Shown: positions 1 to 9,400, counted from the stretch's first letter. The stretch is 64,000 nt of DNA from Acanthosepion esculentum (GCA_964036315.1 OZ038488.1:59364134-59428133); one strand, 5' to 3'. A program made the numbers and translations. Notes: generated from the letters alone by a model not told the origin.

Positions 1-138
1 CATTATAAACTGGTACATTGGAAAATGCAAGTTACCACGACAAAAATGTATATTTGTTTCGACGTCCAAAGACGTCTCATGAGGTGGTTAACAATGGCGG
101 TGGTACCACCATTGTTAACCACTTGATGAGTCGTATGT

Positions 139-139
<1 letters not shown>
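1..139 (-). mobile_element. Palindromic hammerhead-bearing element, left-edge copy
   Basis: The centre is an inverted repeat: GTGGTTAACAATGG (from 84) faces CCATTGTTAACCAC, with TCAT.. and ..ATGA just outside the arms. Read on the minus strand, the left half carries a hammerhead-like fold (separate entry). The right half starts the same motif on the plus strand (CCAC then TTGATGA) but is cut off by the (AC)n tract. GACGTCTCAT and the adjoining ACAAAA stretch are shared with the palindrome at 63417-63620, so both belong to one family. The element runs off the window's left edge. Confidence 0.6.
35..87 (-). ncRNA. Hammerhead ribozyme-like motif, type I layout, one core change
   Basis: Minus strand, 5' to 3': CCAC (87-84), CTCATGA (83-77), GACGTC (76-71), loop TTTG, GACGTC (66-61), GAA (60-58), ACAAA (57-53), loop, TTTGT (44-40), C (39), GTGG (38-35). 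This gives a 4-bp stem I, a 6-bp stem II, a 5-bp stem III and a GUC cleavage triplet. The invariant core should read CUGAUGA; here position G5 is C, which is known to abolish catalysis. The fold is otherwise complete, so this reads as a recently inactivated ribozyme. Pairing is seen directly; catalytic status is inferred. Confidence 0.6.

Positions 140-212
<73 letters not shown>
140..212. repeat. (AC)n microsatellite
   Basis: Uninterrupted AC tract of about 36 units that truncates the right half of the neighbouring palindromic element. Confidence 0.97.
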
Positions 213-215
<3 letters not shown>

Positions 216-648
216 GGATTCCACAGACATACTTCTTCGCTGTATCACAGCTCATCATATAATTGCTTCCAGTCGAGAGGGGAATTTTTAACGCATTATA
301 TACAAGATATAAGCATTCCCGGCTACCAGAGTGCTCAATTCATATGGAAGAGCTTTTTTAATTAGCATCAGCCGACGAATTCCCTTTCTTCCAAAGTGCT
401 CAACTTACAAGTGGGGGAACGAAAGATGGTTTACGTGTGTTTCTTATAAAACGTAGCTTTAATAGCCAGCTTAATGAAACAATATTGCCAATAAGATTGA
501 TGATATTTATTATATATCAATTTTGTCTAAATTGCAGTACTTTTAAAGTCTTCATTTAATAGCAGACATTAAAAAAATCCCTATTTAATCTGTGATTCTA
601 ATTTGAAAATATATATAAACTCCGATCTGCGTCTTTCTCGTTGTCTTT
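213..648. other. No feature seen
   Basis: AT-rich sequence without an open frame, tandem repeat or recognisable repeat family. Confidence 0.5.
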
Positions 649-1043
649 GGTATATGACGATAAACTACATCCGACAGCAAGGCCTCTGATCGGGAGGTTT
701 TGAGGAGTGTGGAACCACCTCTTAATTGGTGTTGTTCCCAGGCCCACCAACACTCAGGGTGGCAGCACCTGTTAGGGTCCCATCTATGGGCAAATAGTTA
801 ATCCCCAAACTAAAAGAAAATGAACGTATAAAACATTCATAGTAAAAATGAGCAGCAATACATTTCCATGGTAAAAAATACCAGCCATACATTTTTCTAA
901 AACAAAAATATCATTAATACATTTTTATTAAAAAATATAGCAGCAATACATTTTTGTATAAGACATAATAAATGCTTCTAAAAATAAAATTTCGCATTGA
1001 ATGACTCATAAGGAGTTGGTATGCTGCTAAACAAAGAAACAAA
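649..1043 (+). mobile_element. SINE-like repeat family S1, near-complete copy
   Basis: Begins with ATGACGATAAACTACATCC, continues through GGCCTCTGATCGGGAGG, TGGAACCACCTCTTAATTG and TATGGGCAAATAGTTAA, then an A-rich stretch repeating AGCAATACATTT. It ends with TAAGGAGTTGGTATGCTGC and an AAAC-rich tail. The same order of blocks recurs at 4010, 30543 (minus) and 56640, with isolated 3' ends at 4610, 4905 and 50944, which identifies a dispersed repeat about 400 bp long. No protein is evident. It could be a SINE or the 3' end of a longer LINE; no pol III box was recognised. Confidence 0.7.
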
Positions 1044-1113
1044 TGGTTCGCGCCCGGGTTTAATAAATCTTCGCAATGACAGGTTATGTAAACAGCTAGT
1101 ACATATACAAATT

Positions 1114-1117
<4 letters not shown>

Positions 1118-1155
<38 letters not shown>

Positions 1156-1161
1156 CACATA

Positions 1162-1230
<69 letters not shown>
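1118..1230. repeat. (TA)n microsatellites
   Basis: Two TA tracts separated by a 12-bp spacer. Confidence 0.95.
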
Positions 1231-1233
<3 letters not shown>

Positions 1234-1239
1234 TATGTG

Positions 1240-1975
1240 TGAATGCAATGTCAAAATAACCCCAATTAAGAAGGTTCAGTTGAAATTTGCAACTTATTCT
1301 ACTATTTTAACGACTAGCTTCCGTCAGGCGAGTTGACACAATCACCTTTTCTTTTTGTCTCTTCACAAAATCTCTGATCTGAATACACCAGAGAAGTGTA
1401 AGAAATAAGCAAAAAAGACACTTTTGTTTTTTTTTCTATGCATATTAATCTCGACATAGGTCAAATTTTGTTTTTATCTTGTTAAACATTTCGAAATTCA
1501 CAAGTCAAAGTTAAAAAGAAAATGCGATGATCGTCGGAAAGATATTTATAAAATATGTTTCGAAATCTTTTTTTATTTTCATGTTTTCTTATTTATTACT
1601 TATTCATGTTCTTTAGAAGTGGCAGCGAAGTTTAAATATTGATTTACGTGAAAAATCGCCAGAATTACGTGATGTCTAACGTCAGATGTGTATTTGGAAT
1701 TCTGTTTCCAATGCGAGCAATTATAAGTTCCAAAAACTTTGATATAAGAATAGAAACGATTTTTAAACATGCGTATACACACACACATACACTCAATCAA
1801 TCACAAAACATTGTAGCTGTGAGAATTCTAACATAGAGTCTGGATGAATATTTATTATTTCACTCTATATAACATATAGATTGATTATATATCTATATAT
1901 GTTTTTCGCTTGATAATCTGGGCGTTGAGGAGTTGACTAAGTAGATGTTTGAGTTTTGATCATTCTTTCCTCATT
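1240..1975. other. No feature seen
   Basis: AT-rich intergenic sequence with short A/T homopolymers and one small CA run near 1775. Confidence 0.5.
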
Positions 1976-1979
1976 TGGG

Positions 1980-2053
<74 letters not shown>

Positions 2054-2110
2054 TTAAAAATCGAATGCAGGTCCAATATGGATCGGAAACTGATAGAGTG
2101 ATAAATAAAG

Positions 2111-2178
<68 letters not shown>
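1980..2178. repeat. Three (TA)n tracts
   Basis: TA tracts at about 1980-2008, 2017-2050 and 2115-2178. Confidence 0.95.
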
Positions 2179-2181
<3 letters not shown>

Positions 2182-2374
2182 GTGAATATATTTCACTTTA
2201 TGGTGATTTTTTAAACTTAGCACGAGGCTGAAAGTATGGGGCACCCAGTCAAGATGGAAGTCACTACTCAGTCGTAATTGATCTTGCAAGACAAACTTGC
2301 TAACATTACACCGCGTCGATGTGTCCATAAAATGATTTACGAAGCATAGTTTGGATGAATCACAACACCGAATT

Positions 2375-2440
2375 AATGGGCCACCTAGTGAGAATCGAAC
2401 TTACTATTTAGGCGTATCTGATCTACTTGCCAACCCTTAC
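2375..2440 (-). mobile_element. tRNA-like SINE head (S2-type)
   Basis: The minus strand reads GGTTGGCAAGTAGATCAGAT as an A-box-like part and, about 30 bp on, AGTTCGATTCTCACT as a B-box-like part. This is the pol III promoter arrangement of tRNA-derived SINEs. No intact tRNA fold is present. Confidence 0.5.
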
Positions 2441-2836
2441 ATATCTTACCCTATATGATTTGAATTATGCAGATTATACATCTTTTTATTTGACTTGAGC
2501 TTGGAACGAAGTTAATCGCTGGGCTTGCATATTTTTCTCAAAGATGCGATTTAATGTATATCATTATAAGCACAATGAATAAAATCGGCAAAACTGGTCG
2601 AATTTTGGCTGTTAGAATTACCTTAGAACTAGCGACCTAGCAATTCCCATTGCCTGATATTGTGACAGTTGTTTCGACACTGATAGACTAAAGAATAAAA
2701 TTGATATCGTTTATGAGCGGGAGTTTTGAACAAATCTTCTCTCATAATTGCATTAGCAGGCAATAATAACAGCTAAAAGTTGATACGCCTATTGTTACCA
2801 TTTACAGGAAATAGCTAATTCTCATATCACTCTCTT
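2441..2836. other. No feature seen
   Basis: Ordinary AT-rich sequence. Confidence 0.5.
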
Positions 2837-2865
<29 letters not shown>

Positions 2866-2869
<4 letters not shown>

Positions 2870-2935
2870 CAAAGTGTAGGAGAACGAACAGTAGGATTAC
2901 AGCGTTCAAAATATTAATTTAAAAATAGTGTTCAT
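2866..2935 (-). mobile_element. Tail segment of the 63-kb palindromic element family
   Basis: CAAAGTGTAGGAGAACGAAC through TAGTGTTCATTATA is the reverse complement, nearly base for base, of the segment after the palindrome at 63417-63620. Both copies abut (TA)n tracts. The two loci lie about 60 kb apart in opposite orientation, so this is a dispersed element end. Confidence 0.75.
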
Positions 2936-2974
2936 TATATATATATATAATCAATATATGCATATATATATAAT

Positions 2975-3063
<89 letters not shown>

Positions 3064-3132
3064 TTGAGCACTCTTTAAAGAATAGTAATTGTTGGTTATT
3101 GGATTTCACTCTGTATATACCAATCCTAAACT

Positions 3133-3200
<68 letters not shown>
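2936..3200. repeat. (TA)n tracts around a conserved GAGCAC spacer
   Basis: TA tracts at about 2980-3059 and 3136-3198 flank a spacer reading TTGAGCACTCTTTAAAGAAT then TTGGTTATTGGATTTCACTC and CCAATCCTAAACTTGTATA. The same spacer precedes TA tracts at 7695 and 19800, so the TA runs sit in a defined place within a repeat unit. Confidence 0.75.
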
Positions 3201-3204
3201 CAAT

Positions 3205-3660
3205 TCATCCCGAGCAAGGTCACTAAGACGCAGCTTGTTTCAGAGTGTGAAAGAAAAAGAAAAACGTTATTAAGGAGCGAGAACAATGGAAGATAACGAT
3301 TGACATTGAATTTAAATTTTTGAAGATCAAAGTTGAATTGAAATTTTTAAAAAAAGCCGGACGAGACTTGCACGAGCGGGAGTTGCGAGAAAAGAAAATG
3401 TTAGTATAGAAATTGTGTTTACATCTAACCATTTCAACTGACTGAATGATGAGACTTTGCTGCCACTCTAGGGGAAAGTTCATCAGAACAACTACCATGA
3501 AAGTATTTATACAAAAAGGTAGAGGAAAGATATATTACGGAGGTGGGAAAGTGACCGAAGCTGAGATGCCAGGTCAGGATCAATAACATTGCAGATTCTA
3601 ATTTGAATTTTATCAAGGATCTCTAAATATATAGCATCATCGGCACCATATATGGCAGCA
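3205..3660 (-). mobile_element. CR1-type LINE, 3' end fragment
   Basis: Non-LTR retrotransposon remnant. Minus-strand translation in shifting frames gives FLYKYFHGSCSDEL, then FSRNSRSC and [12 protein letters not shown]. These match the C-terminal RT region of CR1-like LINEs (YFHG-C-SDEL, F-RTSRLWN-LP, FKCNVNRHL), which is better preserved at 44425-45060. The 3' tail includes TTTCTTTTTCTTTCACACTC and the CTTAGTGACCTTGCTCGGG end typical of this family. Frameshifts show it is dead. Confidence 0.75.
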
Positions 3661-3721
3661 ATATTCACGACATGTATGAATAGCACTTATAAATATGTAA
3701 GAGAGATAAGATATATAAATG

Positions 3722-3733
3722 TAATCTCTCTCT

Positions 3734-3788
<55 letters not shown>
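3722..3788. repeat. (TC)n(TG)n microsatellite
   Basis: Short TC run followed by about 24 TG units. Confidence 0.95.
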
Positions 3789-4009
3789 TGTTTACATAGA
3801 GGTGTACAATAAGAAGGGAAACAAATATATCTAGATCAGAAATTTTGTGAAGAGACAAAAAATGTGATTGGGTAAATAACACCAGATCTTCTCAGATCTG
3901 TTAGTTCTCGAACATCTTGTCCATTATATTCACGATGGTGATGTGAACTATTCCTTGAAATTGTGGCGTTACTAACTGATCTCTCTCTCTCTCTCCCGCC
4001 CCAAGTCCT

Positions 4010-4320
4010 GGGTATGATGATAAACTACATCCAGCAGCAAGGCCTCTGATAGGAAGACTCGAGGTTTTGAGGAGCATGGAACCACCTCTTAACTGCTATT
4101 TTTACCAGGTCAACTCTAACCCGGGGTGGTAGTACCTGTTAGGCTCCCAGCTATGGGCAAATATTGAACCCCCAGACAAATCACTATGAAAGTATAAAAA
4201 TACATTTCTAGTAAAAATATCAGCAATATATGTTTTATATAAAAACGACAAACAATATATATTTATAGACAAATAACTAGGAGTACTTTTTACTTGTAGT
4301 TGAGAGTATACAATTTTCTG
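4010..4320 (+). mobile_element. S1 repeat, 5' part
   Basis: Matches the 649-1043 copy from GATAAACTACATCCAGCAGC through GGCAAATATTGAACCCC and the AGCAATATATG stretch. It is interrupted by the palindrome at 4335-4558; an S1 3' end resumes at 4610, so the palindrome appears inserted into S1. Confidence 0.7.
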
Positions 4321-4334
4321 TCTATATCTCTGAG

Positions 4335-4558
4335 ATGAATTATTATAATTATTTACATTATTCAGACTGTTATCCTCATTTTCATTGCCATATTCAAAAT
4401 GTTTCGGCTGTTGTATGCTCCGGCCTACTTGGACGAAATAAAGGGTTCAGTTCGAAATTCCAATCACCTGATGAAGACCGGAGCGTACAACGGCCCAAAC
4501 CTTGTGAATATAGCAATGAATATGAGGATAACAGTCCGAATAATGTAAATAATATATA
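4335..4558. mobile_element. Palindromic element with degenerate hammerhead-like core (third family)
   Basis: Left arm ATTATTTACATTATTCAGAC and following bases pair imperfectly with the right arm ending in GGATAACAGTCCGAATAATG; arms run about 85 bp with scattered mismatches. The right arm opens with CACCTGATGAAGACC and later CGGCCCAAAC, which resembles a decayed CUGAUGA..GAAAC ribozyme core. Related sequence occurs at 8310-8520 and, on the minus strand, at 35520-35720. Confidence 0.55.
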
Positions 4559-4609
4559 GAATTGGGTTCAAATATATTTATTTGGGGCTATAAAATCGTG
4601 TTCAGATAA

Positions 4610-4668
4610 TTTAGATTTCGGCATTAAATTACCCATAGAGGTTGATATGCCGCGAAACAAAGTCAACT
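4610..4668 (+). mobile_element. S1 repeat, 3' end
   Basis: CATTAAATTACCCATAGAGG then TTGATATGCCGCGAAACAAA, the conserved S1 terminus. Confidence 0.65.
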
Positions 4669-4904
4669 AACATGAAAGATATTTCATAACATTAATCTAT
4701 ATAATACCTGACAATTTCTTAAATCAAACTGTATTCCCAAATATAACTTCAACAGAACTACAACTCACCACCTCTAGTAATTATGTTTACACAAACATGT
4801 ATATACACAAAAGCTGAGTATCATCTACCATGTATTCAATTGTGAAAGCAGAATAATATATATCGTAATTTTATTACTTCAAAGCTCTCAAGAAAATTAA
4901 ATTT

Positions 4905-4955
4905 CAGTATTAAATGATTCATAAGGAGTTGATATGCCGTTAAACAAATAAAACA
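4905..4955 (+). mobile_element. S1 repeat, isolated 3' end
   Basis: ATTAAATGATTCATAAGGAG then TTGATATGCCGTTAAACAAA and an AATC-rich tail; a second S1 terminus next to the first. Confidence 0.65.
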
Positions 4956-5034
4956 ATCAATCAACAATTCTCTTTTTCCGCCCTATCTCTTCCTTCGACC
5001 ACACCCCTGATAATCAAGTGGATTAAAATCAGGA

Positions 5035-5880
5035 GTGCTGAGAGACCATATACGGAAGATGACTAGGGAAATTCTAGGTCATTTACGCCTGGATCACGTA
5101 GCCCATGTGAAAAGAAACAGAAACTTTCTAGAAGCCGAGAAGCCACCACTGTACCACGCCCTCGTTCCAGGACATTATCAATTTCTCCAACGTCTTGATG
5201 GAGGCCCTGGCGCTGAGCCTTTGATCCTGCGGGAAGACGTAAGGTGATATAACGTACCCTAGTTGCTCAAAACTTACAGGACTGTAATAAATGAAATGAA
5301 CGCCGTGTATCACTGTGGGTAGACCGCTGAGGCTCTCTCTGTGTCATCTGTAGTCATTTCTGCACACCTACTAGTACTATTCGTTCTTGGTTTCGGAATA
5401 TTACCAGAACGTACTTGGTTACTAGACCTTGTTAAGCCAGTGCTTCGATCAGAATACACGATTACCCCGGTTCACGCCGGGCATGAACTGCCCTCTTCTC
5501 ACCGCGTAGAAATTGTATCGAATATCCTCACTCACCACCCGTTTGATAATCGTTTCCGCTACATTGTGCTACTCTGTAAAGACCCCCATCGTCCTATTGG
5601 ACGAACCTGGTAATCTTTACGACATCAAACTTCTTACAAAGTTGCTTTTTCTTGACCACGGTTGACACGTTCCCGCCAGAGGCCTCCAGCTCGTTGTTGA
5701 ACTTGAACATGAAAGACCAATTCACTTTCAAGAAATTGGCTGAGCCGACGTGTTTGGTGTCTGGTTCACGAGGCAGGTCTATCTTTTTAATTTTATACTT
5801 CAGTTTACAAGCTCTCGATGCGGCTGAAAGAGAAATGTTAAACTTTGATCTATACCGCTTGATAAAATGTTAGGTTATCT
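5035..5880. other. GC-richer, coding-like patch; possible gene remnant
   Basis: This stretch is clearly richer in G+C than its surroundings and has open frames of 60-90 codons on both strands. No frame is recognisable and frames break between blocks. A coherent minus-strand stretch contains YNFYAVRRGQFMPGV (around 5480-5520), in a different frame from the exon-like block at 5594-5823. A decayed processed gene or old exons are possible; identity is unknown. Confidence 0.3.
5594..5823 (-). pseudogene. Exon-like minus-strand block, unknown product
   Basis: The minus strand shows TTTCTCTTTCAG, a good 3' splice acceptor, at 5824-5835. It is followed by an open frame of about 75 codons with ordinary amino-acid usage (for example KVNWSFMFKFNNELEASGG and KKKQLCKKFDVVKITRF) ending at TAG 5594-5596. 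A possible donor, AG then GTTCGT, lies just before the stop. No start codon or family is recognised. It may be a relic exon or a chance frame in GC-rich sequence. Confidence 0.25.
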
Positions 5881-6280
5881 ATATTATTAATCAGCTAAAG
5901 GTGGGTTTTCAACATCCCTGGCGTACTCATTACACACGTATCAAGCTCACTGTGGCGAATATAATTAGGTATTATTTATTTATACGCGAACATTCAGAGT
6001 TATATAATCTTCTGGCTGCTGAACACTTAAGCCTTGTAAGTATTCTAGTCCATAATCTCTTCTAAGTTGTTATTTGTATTTTATTAGTCACATAAAGTGT
6101 CGATTCTACCAGACATAGAACCGATATTTCTATATGAAAGCAGTGTATATTTTTACACTGCCTGACCGAAACACTGAGCTCGAAACTTCTGAAAAAACAA
6201 ACTTTGTGTAACTTGTTCCAAAGAATCTAAGTAGAAAAAGAATAAAACTTCGTCTTAAGAATCCGCACCAAAATATATGA
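5881..6280. other. No feature seen
   Basis: AT-rich sequence without recognisable repeats. Confidence 0.5.
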
Positions 6281-6395
6281 TATGCGAGGTCTGATCAGAA
6301 AAAGATCGGGACTGTTGCTATAAAGGGAAAACTACAACACATGAATTCGGCATGTAATCTCCGTAGGAGTCCATTTCTGAAGTCACACACTTTAT

Positions 6396-6656
6396 CTAGG
6401 TTCGATACCATTGATGGAAACATTCCTGGAATTCCTTATTTGGCATAACGAGTAGTTGTCTCGTCGCATTCTTTTGGATTTCCTCGACGTCTTGAAATCT
6501 TGGTCCATTGAAGTGGAATTTGATTTTTGGAAAGAGGAAAAATCTCAAGCGGCGAGATGTGGGGGAATATGATGATTTTCTTTCCTGGGGAATCTTGTGC
6601 TTAGCCAAAAACAACTGCACCAGCTGCGATGAATAGGCAAGTGCGTTCGCACTCAC
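6396..6656 (-). pseudogene. Mariner transposase, C-terminal fragment
   Basis: The frame reads SSQLVQLFLAKHKIPQ, FFLFPKIK and RFQDVEEIQKNATRQLL, the catalytic C-terminal part of mariner transposases (DD34D group). Two catalytic aspartates of the family, expected in HDNAxAH and YSPD, are replaced here (SANALAY and YSPT), so the protein could not catalyse cut-and-paste transposition even if translated. Confidence 0.85.
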
Positions 6657-6689
6657 CGAACGTCAATGTAGATCTTGGAAATATTTGAA

Positions 6690-6887
6690 TTACTCGTACA
6701 CTCGTGTTTGGCTCAAACACTCCTCTCCATACACTTTCTGCAACTTTGCGTAGGTCTTTGCGCTGGTATCATCAAGCTTTTGGCAAAATCTGGACGCAGA
6801 TTCTCTGCTCAATTTTCTCTGCCATTCTAACTGATGGAATCTCTGTAGCGTAGTGACACGACCACACTCTACACACTTTCTTTCCAA
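6690..6887 (-). pseudogene. Mariner transposase, N-terminal HTH fragment
   Basis: The frame contains RFCQKLDDTSAKTYAKLQK and YGEECLSQTRVYE, the helix-turn-helix DNA-binding region at the N-terminus of mariner transposases. It lies upstream of the C-terminal fragment in the expected order, without the linking central domain. Confidence 0.8.
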
Positions 6888-7044
6888 GAACTACTACAAA
6901 CAACACAAGTGAGTGAGGACGTTATAATTTAGTGCGCATGCGCAACAGTGTTCAAGGTCAATCTGTTCCGATCAGCTTCACTTTGCGTACTTTATCTCAG
7001 TAACCAAAACAACAGTCTCGATACTTTTTGATCAGATTTCGTAT

Positions 7045-7405
7045 ATTAAATGTGTTACTTTAATGAAATTATTAATTTCTATGATACGGAATGACATTAT
7101 AGTTTCTGATTCCATAAGAATTTTTTATATATTTCTTTAAGTGTTATCGATTTATTATAGACAACTCTCCTCATTACATAATGTGGAATCTTACAAAATA
7201 AATATCGTAGAACAATATCAACAAACCCGGCTAATTTTGTGGAGAAAATATTCTGTTTCCATTGTTGGCTGTAAAAATATTACTGTTAATTAACATAAAT
7301 ATTTAATAAAATCCTGTTTGTGCTTCTAGCGATCCAGAATGAATCAAGTACTTTCAGAAGACAACGTAAAGACCGAAACCACCAGAAATTAGTGTGGATC
7401 TATTT
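7045..7405. other. No feature seen
   Basis: AT-rich sequence without recognisable repeats. Confidence 0.5.
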
Positions 7406-7409
7406 ATTT

Positions 7410-7560
7410 AAAACTTGATTTTCAATGTCATGTGCCTTCAGGAAATGGCAGTCTGTTTCATGCTAAACACAATCATGGCCTGATGATTGAGTTTACATTC
7501 AAACAGACTGTCACCTCTGGGCGTTGAATTCAATGTCTACATATATATTTACATATGCTC
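7410..7560. mobile_element. Palindromic hammerhead-like element, second family, diverged
   Basis: GGCAGTCTGTTTCATGCTAA faces ATTCAAACAGACTGTCACC in an imperfect inverted repeat with CCTGATGATTGA at the centre. Plus-strand order is CTGATGA (7480-7486), a weak stem II, then AAACAGACTGTC (7501-7512). G12 of the GAAA core is changed to C. The arms match the perfect palindrome at 20451-20587, including the outer CAATGTC block. Confidence 0.6.
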
Positions 7561-7689
7561 TATATATCATTTTAGCCCATGAATCTACATTTCTACAGTC
7601 AAAATCATCACTTGATAATAGTAGTGTTGTAGTGATTTTATAACATATTTATGTTATAATTTTTGAATAAATTTTATTTGCTCTAATCT

Positions 7690-7762
7690 TGTACTGAGCA
7701 CACTTTTAAGAATAGTATTTTTGGGTTATTGGAATTTATTCCGTATACACCAATCCTATACT

Positions 7763-7853
<91 letters not shown>
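7690..7853. repeat. Conserved spacer with (TA)n and (GA)n
   Basis: TACTGAGCACACTTTTAAG and ATAGTATTTTTGGGTTATTG repeat the spacer seen at 3060 and 19800. It is followed by TA (about 7765-7798) and GA (about 7800-7852) tracts. Confidence 0.8.
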
Positions 7854-7856
<3 letters not shown>

Positions 7857-7952
7857 AATGTCCTCACCCCATACCTAAAATTATAACTCTCAGATGAAGA
7901 CGGCAATTTTATCTTTGAAAATAATTAAAACTGCATTTTTGTCTTAAAATCA

Positions 7953-7992
7953 CACCCTGAGGATGACATTGTGTTAATGCCGAAAGTAATCG
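7953..7992 (+). ncRNA. Weak Penelope-type hammerhead-like motif
   Basis: CCTGAGGATGACATTG..AATGCCGAAAGTAATCGG retains the spacing of CUGAnGA, a small hairpin (GCATT/AATGC-like) and CGAAA, followed by a TCGG end as in other copies. Core bases differ from the invariant set; treated as a relic. Confidence 0.3.
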
Positions 7993-8169
7993 GAATAAAA
8001 CAATATGTATCCACATTGTAATTTTCTCTCTTCTTTTAATACCGACAGCAAGAATCTCATCCGAGAATATCAACGGATCCTGTTGAAAATAAGCAGACAA
8101 AACGTGTTTAAATTATTCAATGAAACTTGTCTCAATGAAAACATGGTGCCAAAATTCACACACACAATA

Positions 8170-8195
8170 TCTCTCTCTCTCCCCCTCGCTCTCTC

Positions 8196-8262
<67 letters not shown>
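8170..8262. repeat. (TC)n and (TA)n microsatellites
   Basis: A TC-rich run followed by about 30 TA units. Confidence 0.95.
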
Positions 8263-8264
<2 letters not shown>

Positions 8265-8309
8265 TCAGTTTCGTTATAGGTGAACAAAGATTTGGAGAGT
8301 TGAGTTAAA

Positions 8310-8520
8310 AGAAAGTAACTTAAAATGAGATATCCGGAAGAGGCATGGCACGTGAAACTAGAACAATCTACCCCGGTGTACGAAATAAAGGATTCGATTC
8401 GAAATTCCAATCACTTGAAGAAATCTGGGACTTACAACGCCCGAATCGTTGGCAACAAAGATGAGGATTACAGTCCAAACAATGTAAATAGTGTAAATAA
8501 TTCCAATACCTCATCTCACA
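8310..8520 (+). mobile_element. Third-family palindromic element, half copy
   Basis: ATAAAGGATTCGATTCGAAA, TCCAATCACTTGAAGAAATC and AACGCCCGAATCGTTGGCA match the right half of the element at 4335-4558, ending with GATGAGGATTACAGTCC. The block CACTTGAAGAA..GCCCGAA resembles a decayed hammerhead-like core. It runs directly into (CA)n(TA)n. Confidence 0.55.
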
Positions 8521-8541
8521 AACACACACACACACACACAG

Positions 8542-8629
<88 letters not shown>
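8521..8629. repeat. (CA)n(TA)n microsatellite
   Basis: CA tract with one imperfection followed by about 31 TA units. Confidence 0.95.
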
Positions 8630-8632
<3 letters not shown>

Positions 8633-8639
8633 GTGTGAA

Positions 8640-9115
8640 TGGGGAGCAGATTGATATTTGGATGTGGTAAAAAATGTGGTGTCTTTCGGATGTTTCTACG
8701 AGCCTTCGATTAGTTATATAGATATGAAATTGGCTCAAATACTTCAATGGCTGATTAACACAGTTAAGTGGAATCAACGTATTCAATTTAAGATACACAA
8801 ACTTTGTTGTACGTTGCACTGAGAACTTGTTAATTATGACAAATAAGATTTCCGCTGAGGCCAGAAAGAGGATAAAGAAATTAAATAAACTGGGTAGCTT
8901 TTCATAAAGCAAACAAAACTGCCAATCTCTCAGCGTTTGCAGATCACTGACCACAAATACAATGTAAATGGAGAAATATTATGTTGTACTTAAATTTAAA
9001 GTGAAAAGCTCTGATTAAAAAAAATTATAATTCTAAGTATCTGTTTCCAGTTATACTTGAACATCAATCACTGGCGCCTATGGTAAAATGCATTTCTTTA
9101 AGACTCTCATCGATA
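8640..9115. other. No feature seen
   Basis: AT-rich sequence. An open minus frame here is only a continuation of the microsatellite frame. Confidence 0.5.
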
Positions 9116-9116
9116 A

Positions 9117-9120
9117 ATAA

Positions 9121-9207
<87 letters not shown>
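9117..9207. repeat. (ATCT)n then (AT)n
   Basis: About ten ATCT units grading into an AT tract, which suggests the AT tract grew from the tetranucleotide or the reverse. Confidence 0.95.
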
Positions 9208-9208
<1 letters not shown>

Positions 9209-9224
9209 TACTGGGTTCTCACAC

Positions 9225-9400
9225 GTTGTTTTAGATGTCTGAGGGTCAAGTAGCTTTTTGGAGCCGAATACAGAGACCTGGTACACATTAAGCGACAAGA
9301 TCTCAAAATGGCCCTCCGCAGGTTTTGAATTCAGAAGTGTCCATCTCCTAGGCTGTAACACCCAATATATCCTGCTATTTACCCATAGCTGGGTGGGAGA
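9225..9400 (-). mobile_element. S2 SINE-like repeat, body
   Basis: The minus strand reads CCAGCTATGGGTAAATAGC, AGGATATATTGGGTGTTAC, AGCCTAGGAG and TCTGAATTCAAAACCTGCGG. This is the S2 body seen at 12085, 13925 and 32090. No tRNA-like head remains. Confidence 0.65.

Larger units (their letters stand above)
6281..7043 (-). mobile_element. Mariner-like transposon, internally deleted
   Basis: Terminal inverted repeats are visible. The left end is GAGGTCTGATCAGAAAAAG..CGGGACTGTTG; the right end, reverse-complemented, is GAAATCTGATCAAAAAGTA..CGAGACTGTTG. TA dinucleotides sit at both outer edges, consistent with TA target duplication. At about 760 bp it is shorter than the roughly 1.3 kb of intact mariners. 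It holds two minus-strand transposase fragments in N-to-C order, with the central region missing. Non-autonomous and dead. Confidence 0.85.

Noticed and set aside
2928..3296. Open frames of 60-190 codons encoding long Tyr-Ile, Thr-His or Cys-Val repeats, here and at most TA, CA and GT tracts
   Set aside because: They are translations of dinucleotide microsatellites, open in every frame by composition, with no start context, splice signals or non-repeat domains.
8511..8954. 147-codon minus frame with non-repeat N-terminal part
   Set aside because: The non-repeat part lacks any family signal or splice context and the rest is TA and TG microsatellite.
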